From Dysidea avara (lineage: Eukaryota; Porifera; Demospongiae; Dictyoceratida; Dysideidae), in assembly GCF_963678975.1 (NCBI RefSeq), contig NC_089277.1, positions 20,801,440-20,865,439 on the forward strand: a DNA stretch of 64,000 bases, written 5' to 3'. Within the stretch, counting starts at the first letter, position 1. Every line of letters begins with the position of its first letter. The notes beneath the pieces were generated by a model. It worked only from the letters and a program-made list of their open reading frames with translations, ran no database searches and was not told the DNA's origin. This document shows positions 57,440-64,000 of this stretch, one piece after another. A program made the position numbers and the translations under genes.

Positions 57440-58500
57440 GTGTAGACAAGCAGTGTATTGGGGACAAGAAAACTGGGAAAATTTTAGCTGCATATTGTAC
57501 CTGTATGGCTGAGTAAGTAATAATGAGATCACAGGTGAAGAGCTATCATATCAATAAATCATGTCAATGACATTATTACCAGTCAGACCACTACAACTAC
57601 CAGTCACACCAGTACAACCTGTGATACCAATGAAACTATCAGTGAGACATGATCATTAGCCAGACCCATCACCACTGGCAATGCAGCTGAGCAAGAAGCC
57701 AAATGTTTTGCAAGAATAAACCCAGCTATGTGATTGTTTTAAGGCTTGTACCACCTTATGCCAAAGAATTAGCTCTAAAAGTCACCCCAACCAATTACTG
57801 ATATGCACAGCCAATACAAGATGGCAATCATGTAGCAACTATGGTTCACACATATAGCAGGGCATATTACTGCTTCCAATTTTAAAGTGACTGCAGTTAC
57901 AAATAGTTGTATGTTTTTATTTGCCACCTTTGGTATCCTGAGAACCACAAGTTGTCTACTACAGCTACAAGGTACTGTATAAAACTTCATTGTTAGGTAG
58001 CCTCACTTCAAGAGGCAGAGGACAGAGGCACACAGGTAAAGGGTTCCTAACCAGGAATTGCAATTAGGCAATTACCACCCTCAGGAGAGGTGTACAGATC
58101 CTGGAATGAGAACAGTGCCATTCCCCACATTGCCACCACACCCATGTATGCAGTAGTTGTGGAGGAAATTACCAGCAACAGTGTGCCTCTCTTAAAGAAA
58201 AAAATTCAAGTGACAAATGATTTAGGACAACCAATTTCATAATTTCTGTTAATATAAAACTGTGAATAATTGGTAGTTGGAGAATGTCTGTCGGGTATCA
58301 GGGGTCAGCATCGTAGCACAGATCACAATAGTGTAGGGTAAATAAAAGGAAATTGAGTAGGATGAATTGCAAAGGTTGGCACTCTGGTAAGAAGGACAAG
58401 GGGCCATTTGACAATAAAGGTTGCACACATAACAGTATAGGCAATGAAGATAGTTAATGATCATTGCTACAGATGACATCAGAGACCCGTGCCAACTAGA
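57440..58500. other. Former CDC5L intron; no gene seen
   Basis: Expected CDC5L exon(s) are not recognisable. The plus strand before 58,500 may be the 5-prime part of the DIRS element, but I see no domain in it. Confidence 0.4.
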
Positions 58501-58529
58501 TGTTTGTCAACCACAAGAACACAGGATGG

Positions 58530-59960
58530 TATCCACATGGATGACAGGCATTATAACCCAGTTGAAGCGAGAAATGTGGGAGCAAGCACTAGCACATCAT
58601 GCAGACCACCAGTTCAGGTACTAAATTTAAGAGGGATTCAGATTGGGTTACAAGAATGACTGTAAGCCAGCTAGTAAGAACATGAGGCCAGCAATACAGG
58701 CACCACCCCATCAGCCTCAATCCAGTTCAGGGTGAATCCTAAGGGAACACCAGGTAAATGGCGATTCATAGTAGATTTGTCCTTCCCTTGATGGAGTAGA
58801 CTCTGAAATATGCTCCTCCAGTATGTCAAGGTTGAGGATCCAGCCCGAAAAGTAGCAAGGCAAGGTCATAATGCAAAGATCAATGTCCAACAAGCTTACA
58901 GAAATGTCCTCATCCATCCATAAGACCAGTAGCTTTTGGGAATGCTATTAAGGTTTCATTGACATGACAACGCCTTTTTGGACTTTGTTTGGCACCAAGA
59001 TTTTCACTACCCTTGCTGATGCACTGGTTATGAGTGCTAATTAAGACAGCAAGGAGTAAAATTTGTGATTCATCACTTAGATAATTTTCTTCTAGTGGGC
59101 AGTACTGAGTACTCAGCCTGTGCAGCTCAGCTTTGATGAACTAGATTTACAGGTAGCTATGAATGTTGGAGGGTTCAACGTCCTGTGTGACATTTGTGGG
59201 ATTTGAATTGGACTCAATAGCAATGGAGGTACGATGAACTTAATCCCAGACTAGAGTCATGCTAAAAAGAAAATGGAATTCTTAGTGGGAAAGCTAGCTC
59301 ATGCATGTACAGTGGTGAGATCAGGAAAGACGTTCCTACGACACTTGTATCAGAAACTAGCTGTGTACCGACATATTCACTTTAATGTACCAGTGCAATT
59401 AGATCTACTGTGATGGGCACTGTTCATACAGTCTTGGAATGGAGAGGGAATACGAGCCATAGCAGGGCAATTGTAAAATCTAGATGGATGCATCGGTAAC
59501 CAGGCAGTATGGGGCAAACATTATTTTCAGTTTCCTCTGCTCAGGCAAAACAGTAGTCCCAGTGAATAGTGAATATAATGTTCATTTATCATCTGGTGAT
59601 GTGAGGGTTGACAACACAGTGGACCCACAGCGACGATTTAGAATTCAAAGACTGGCCCTTTCAGGAAAGGGGTGACATCGCACTTGGGCACAACACCTAC
59701 GCTCTGTATAGAAATCCTGGCATACATGGTGAAGAGAGGCCCCCACAAGGGCCATTTACTTTCGGTTTTGCAAAGGACAGTTCCCTTACCTGGGAATGCT
59801 TAGTGGCTGCAATACGGGAAAATGGGGGTGGACTCTCAGAGGTATACAGGATATAGTTTCCAGATTGGGGCAGCAACAACAGCAGCTTGATGCAACTATC
59901 AGACTCCCTGAAAGAAACATTTAGGAGATGGGAGAGTGCAGCATACACATTGTACGTCAA
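58530..59960 (+). pseudogene. DIRS-like retrotransposon remnant (reverse transcriptase, RNase H)
   Basis: Broken frames on the plus strand read in order: REMWEQALAHHADHQFRY; IQFRVNPKGTPGKWRFIVDL; LQYVKVEDPARKVA; NVQQAYRNVLIHP; FWTLFGTKIFTTLADAL; GVKFVIHHLDNFLLVG; HIHFNVPVQLDLL; and FIQSWNGEG. These are the hallmarks of DIRS/Ngaro-type polyproteins. Many stops and shifts are present, and the usual LDD of the catalytic motif is LDN. A tail like RRWESAAYTLYV near 59,920 may start the tyrosine recombinase. It lies in the CDC5L intron where exons are missing. Confidence 0.8.
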
Positions 59961-59967
59961 GATTTAA

Positions 59968-60550
59968 CAAGTTGATGTTGTGCTACTTCTATAAACCAGG
60001 CGCCATGCAGCTAGCTAACTCATCTGGAATTAACCAACTATGTATTATATATTATGTTGTGCAATAATGCATAATTAATTTATTGTAATTCTCGGATTTC
60101 GTAATTCATGAAAATTTTGTAATTCTTCAATTGTGTTGCTATGCACTGCTAAGGAAGCACTTGTTAAATAAACAACATATTACACACAGAAGTATCTTCT
60201 AAACTGTTTTATAGTTTGACTAGTGTTTTTTTCCCACAAATTCTCTCGACAAAGCCTCAAAGCTGCTCTTCATTTTCGTTCGTGTATGCTGGGGATACGC
60301 CCCCTTTCCAACTGAAGGGATAGGCTATTCTTGGTAGTCTACGAGGCCTGCACTGTTATTTCTCAATTGTTAAATGCCTGTAAAACCCGAACAGAAGGTA
60401 ATTCACAAAGTCTGAGGAGAGTCACCATACCCGTATTTCAGACTGCCAAAAAGAAACCACCTCAGAGCAAAGTTTACCGGTATGTAAGTTCATTTTGCTT
60501 TTACTTCTTACACGTAAAAGCTGCTTTTAACATTTAATGATTTTGCTCAC
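59968..60550 (+). repeat. 590-bp interspersed repeat, copy 2
   Basis: Matches 25,838-26,435 from CAAGTTGATGTTGTGCTAC to GATTTTGCTCAC with scattered substitutions and small gaps. It abuts the DIRS remnant. Confidence 0.85.
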
Positions 60551-61190
60551 AATAATCAACTGTGTGATACATGAACAAATGTGACAGTCTCAGCTAAAAC
60601 TCACCTAGTTTGCACCACAACTTCCCTTTCTCACCATTATCTCTAGTGTCCAAGGAATGGGTCACCATAGTTTCAGCCTATTGTGGTACATAGCTTTGGA
60701 ATCATACATGTGCAAGTGACTAAAGGACTACAAGGTTGATTTTCTAATCCATGGTGACATTTTAAGCCAATTCCAATGCTATAGATTAATACAAATGGAA
60801 GTTATGATTGCAAATGTAAGAGCCTGTAGTTTATTCAAGAATAGTTGCTCTACAAATCGATTTCCTTGCTCTTCCTAATGTCTAGTGTTAGGTATGAAGG
60901 CAGTATTGTGACAACAATCTTGTTTATGTCTATCATATTGTAAACAAACACATGTGACATGTGTACTGTTGGAGCTACAATAACGATTTTTGAATTATCC
61001 ATGAGCAGGCTAATAATACCGTATACTGTATAGTTTTAATCGATTTGAGTCTTCCCTCTCTGAGTAATGGCTCAAGTTACATACTTTTTCCTTTGTAAGA
61101 TGCATAATTTCACTAAGTTCAAATTATCAAAGCACATGCTTGTGTGAAATAGGCGGTTTTTTGCTGAGACGGTCACAAATGTTATGCTTA
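60551..61190. other. CDC5L intron; nothing recognised
   Basis: No exon resembling the missing CDC5L segment was found. Confidence 0.45.
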
Positions 61191-61191
61191 C

Positions 61192-61357
61192 CCTCAGCCT
61201 GAGGCGTTCTGTAGGGAGTTCCAATAACAACATTAGGGGTTTGAACTGCCTGCCTCTTTGGCATGGCTCCTTCAAAACTCGTTTCATGTAGTGGTATGTT
61301 CTCCTCTCCCTTCAATAGTGTTGCAATATTTTGTAGTGCAAGTAAATTTTGTGCTTC
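61192..61357 (-). pseudogene. CDC5L: CDC5L exon, intact
   Basis: EAQNLLALQNIATLLKGEEN, IPLHETSFEGAMPKRQAVQT, PNVVIGTPYRTPQAEG. Human has [38 protein letters not shown] and PNTVLSTPFRTPSNGAEG. The threonine-proline sites are a known CDK-type phosphorylation region. Acceptor TGTAG, donor GTAAGC. Confidence 0.96.
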
Positions 61358-61402
61358 CTACAAAATGCACAAATGAAATTACCATTTAAAAACAATGCAT
61401 AC

Positions 61403-61646
61403 CTGTAATATAACATCTTGAGCTGCTGGTGTTCTGGGGGTCCTGGCTGGAGTGATTTGTGGAGTGACTGAGTAGCTAGCTAGTAGATCTTGTGTGTCCA
61501 CCTTGCTGTCTCCTGTGTCTTCAACTAGTAGTCTAGACTTCTCACCAGTCATGCCCAACTTGACCACCTCTTCTAGCTCTGAATCTGATACCTGTGATGC
61601 TGGGAGAACTAGCTTGCTATGCTTCTTAGCATCCAGGTTATGTGCC
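61403..61646 (-). pseudogene. CDC5L: CDC5L exon, intact
   Basis: AHNLDAKKHSKLVLPASQVS, DSELEEVVKLGMTGEKSRLL, then TPARTPRTPAAQDVILQ. Human has [28 protein letters not shown] and LRTPRTPASQDRILQ. No lesion. Donor GTATGC. Confidence 0.96.
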
Positions 61647-61714
61647 CTACAAACATTACAAGACTCCTTAATCATTACAAGAACTAGGGTTTTTAACCTC
61701 AATTAGAAATCGAA

Positions 61715-61862
61715 GTAATGAAAAGTAGTGAAACAAGGTAGGCTGCCCATACACCTAAGATATGCTAGTGGACATTAAATCCCTAAATGTCCACTAGCGT
61801 TTCTTCAGGTAGGTGTAGACAGCCTCCCTTGTATCACTACTTTTTATTTCTTCAATCCCTTA
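61715..61862. mobile_element. Foldback MITE, GTAGTGAAACAAGG family, copy 3
   Basis: AGTAGTGAAACAAGGTAGGC and ATGCTAGTGGACATTAAAT pair with the right arm. It adjoins composite repeat copy 4. Confidence 0.88.
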
Positions 61863-61864
61863 TC

Positions 61865-62480
61865 AAACCTTGCTCTCCCCAACTACCAATTACTGAAATA
61901 GCGAAGTGGCTTTACACCTTGTTTTCAACTATGTTCAGCCTGTTACACAGTGAAGGAAGAACACTACGAGAAGGACCTCTGCAATCAATCCAGTCACAAC
62001 GGCAATCTCGGACAACACTTGATACAAACATAGGGAAGCCATCATGTGGCACTATCACAAATTGACACCTTGCACTGTAAGCAAAGATAAAAGGGACACA
62101 AAAGAGGACAAAGGTACGTAAGTCCATGAAGCATGCATTGTATGCACTGTGGTATGCCAAAAGGCACCTGTCAAGCTGAAGTGACATCAAATGGTAAAAA
62201 AAATCAATCCTATATCCTTAATTAGTCATTATCTTAGTCATTATCAAGTTACGCTGGTCTGAAGGCATCAGTCAGTCAGTCAGTAGAACATTCCAGTGAA
62301 TACATATTTTTAAAAATTTGTAGCAACCTATTGAAAGCATTTCAGGTCATACCGAAGGCACTTTCAGACTTGGTTATACCAATGCCAAGGCACCATGAAG
62401 GTATTGTGAGACTGATTCTAGTTAATAGTGTTTTAGTGAGAAAGCCCAAATCTCCATAATCTAATATACATACAGTACTA
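61865..62480 (-). repeat. Composite interspersed repeat, copy 4 (minus)
   Basis: On the minus strand it carries GTGCCTTTTGGCATACCACA, the CTGACTGATGCCTTCAGA block and CCATGAAGGTATTGTGAGAC in the complement. It lies in a CDC5L intron. Confidence 0.75.
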
Positions 62481-62910
62481 TTCAAGGTTTGGAAATATTT
62501 CACAAAGGATGTAGTATATAAAACATTTTTGTCTTTTACTGGTGACCTACTGTATACCTTTTCTTCTCCATACTGGTTATGTGGCTAACAGTCACAGGAG
62601 CAGGTATGATGTCATTTCACACGCATCAGGCAATGCTTTGACCATACTCCCCGGACAGAGTAAAAGAGAAAGCAACTATCATACTTCCTTTAACAATGTT
62701 CTCAGGTTAACTACAGAAACAGCCTATAGAAAAGCCTTACATTTCAACAGAGTATCAGGCTATCAGTCACTATTACAAACAAACACAAAGTAATGGTTTA
62801 CAGAGAGGTTTGACAAATAGTGACAATCAAGGATGCAAAACCACCACAGAAATAAAGCAAACACAGGATAATTTACAAGTATCACAAGTCTACAGACATG
62901 CACACATTAC
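62481..62910. other. CDC5L intron; nothing recognised
   Basis: A plus-strand frame at 62,542-62,793 reads like a fragment of unrelated coding sequence (ANSHRSRYDVISHASG) but I cannot place it. Confidence 0.35.
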
Positions 62911-62914
62911 ATAC

Positions 62915-62994
62915 TTGTTCATTTGCATTACTGCTGCAGGCAAATCAGATTCTTTCCTTTTCTTCTGCTTCAACTTGTCTTTCTGACATTGTTT
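62915..62994 (-). pseudogene. CDC5L: CDC5L exon, intact
   Basis: KQCQKDKLKQKKRKESDLPA and AVMQMNK, matching human [20 protein letters not shown]. It is 80 nt with an acceptor CTTTAG and a donor GTATGT. The lysine-rich stretch could be a nuclear localisation signal. Confidence 0.94.
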
Positions 62995-63089
62995 CTAAAG
63001 TATACAGATGTATACAGATGACAGCACAATAAGCAAGTTTCTATTAGCACCCAATAACTAACATACATAGTACACTATAATATTCTAGC

Positions 63090-63866
<777 letters not shown>

Positions 63867-63994
63867 AGGATGATAAAATGTGAAGTTTCTGTTAACAGAC
63901 AGGATTCATCCGACCTAGCACAAGGCCTTCGCAGAAGCTGCCTTATGCTATAGACTGGTTGTCTACTAACAGAAACTTCACATGTTATCATCCT
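63867..63994. mobile_element. Foldback MITE at the window edge
   Basis: AGGATGATAAAATGTGAAGT and TTCTGTTAACAGAC pair with GTCTACTAACAGAAACTTCA and CATGTTATCATCCT at the right. It is 128 bp with no coding capacity. Confidence 0.9.
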
Positions 63995-64000
63995 AAGAAT

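Overview
The window is eukaryotic nuclear DNA, AT-rich and full of transposons. It has spliced animal genes with GT/AG introns, many small inverted-repeat elements and almost no long open frames. Both recognisable host genes, an ASK-family MAP3K and the splicing factor CDC5L, are conserved in animals. The repeat-rich, small-exon organisation together with DIRS, Helitron, hAT and MULE-type elements would fit a demosponge, but that taxon is my inference and is not proven by the sequence.

Layout. Positions 1-190 and about 4,895-7,560 are a diverged duplicate (copy A) of part of the ASK-like locus, interrupted by an internally deleted Helitron (about 1,222-4,220, minus). From 41,339 down to 9,310 on the minus strand lie seventeen recognisable exons of an ASK1/ASK3-like MAP3K (copy B): an N-terminal thioredoxin-binding-like exon, exons of the TPR/PH central regulatory region, and four kinase-domain exons. 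Copy B carries at least nine premature stops and several frameshifts, including a stop in place of the HRD arginine, so as written it is a pseudogene. From 63,393 (continuing beyond the window) down to 53,510, also on the minus strand, lie ten exons of CDC5L without the N-terminal Myb repeats. This copy has two in-frame stops, one frameshift, missing central exons and a 638-bp transposon inside its last exon. A small plus-strand ORF (41,571-42,290) near the 5-prime end of the ASK-like locus is split by a MULE-type element with a 9-bp target duplication.

The rest is mobile and repetitive DNA. It includes two long minisatellites of the same unit in opposite orientation (14.9-16.4 kb and 27.8-29.25 kb), a 2.35-kb foldback element with arms of about 0.7 kb, about seven short elements sharing TGTGAC...GTCACA termini, and composite repeats with interchangeable hairpin tails. 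There is also a DIRS-like retroelement remnant, a non-LTR reverse transcriptase tail, a hAT tail, many MITEs with visible target duplications, and an 18-bp motif (ACTCTAATAGAGCAGTCA) recurring about fourteen times.

There is no operon-like organisation. The main story is two conserved genes decaying (or badly assembled) within a transposon-dense segment. Exon boundaries were placed by eye from splice signals, reading phase and remembered human homologues; no alignment was run.
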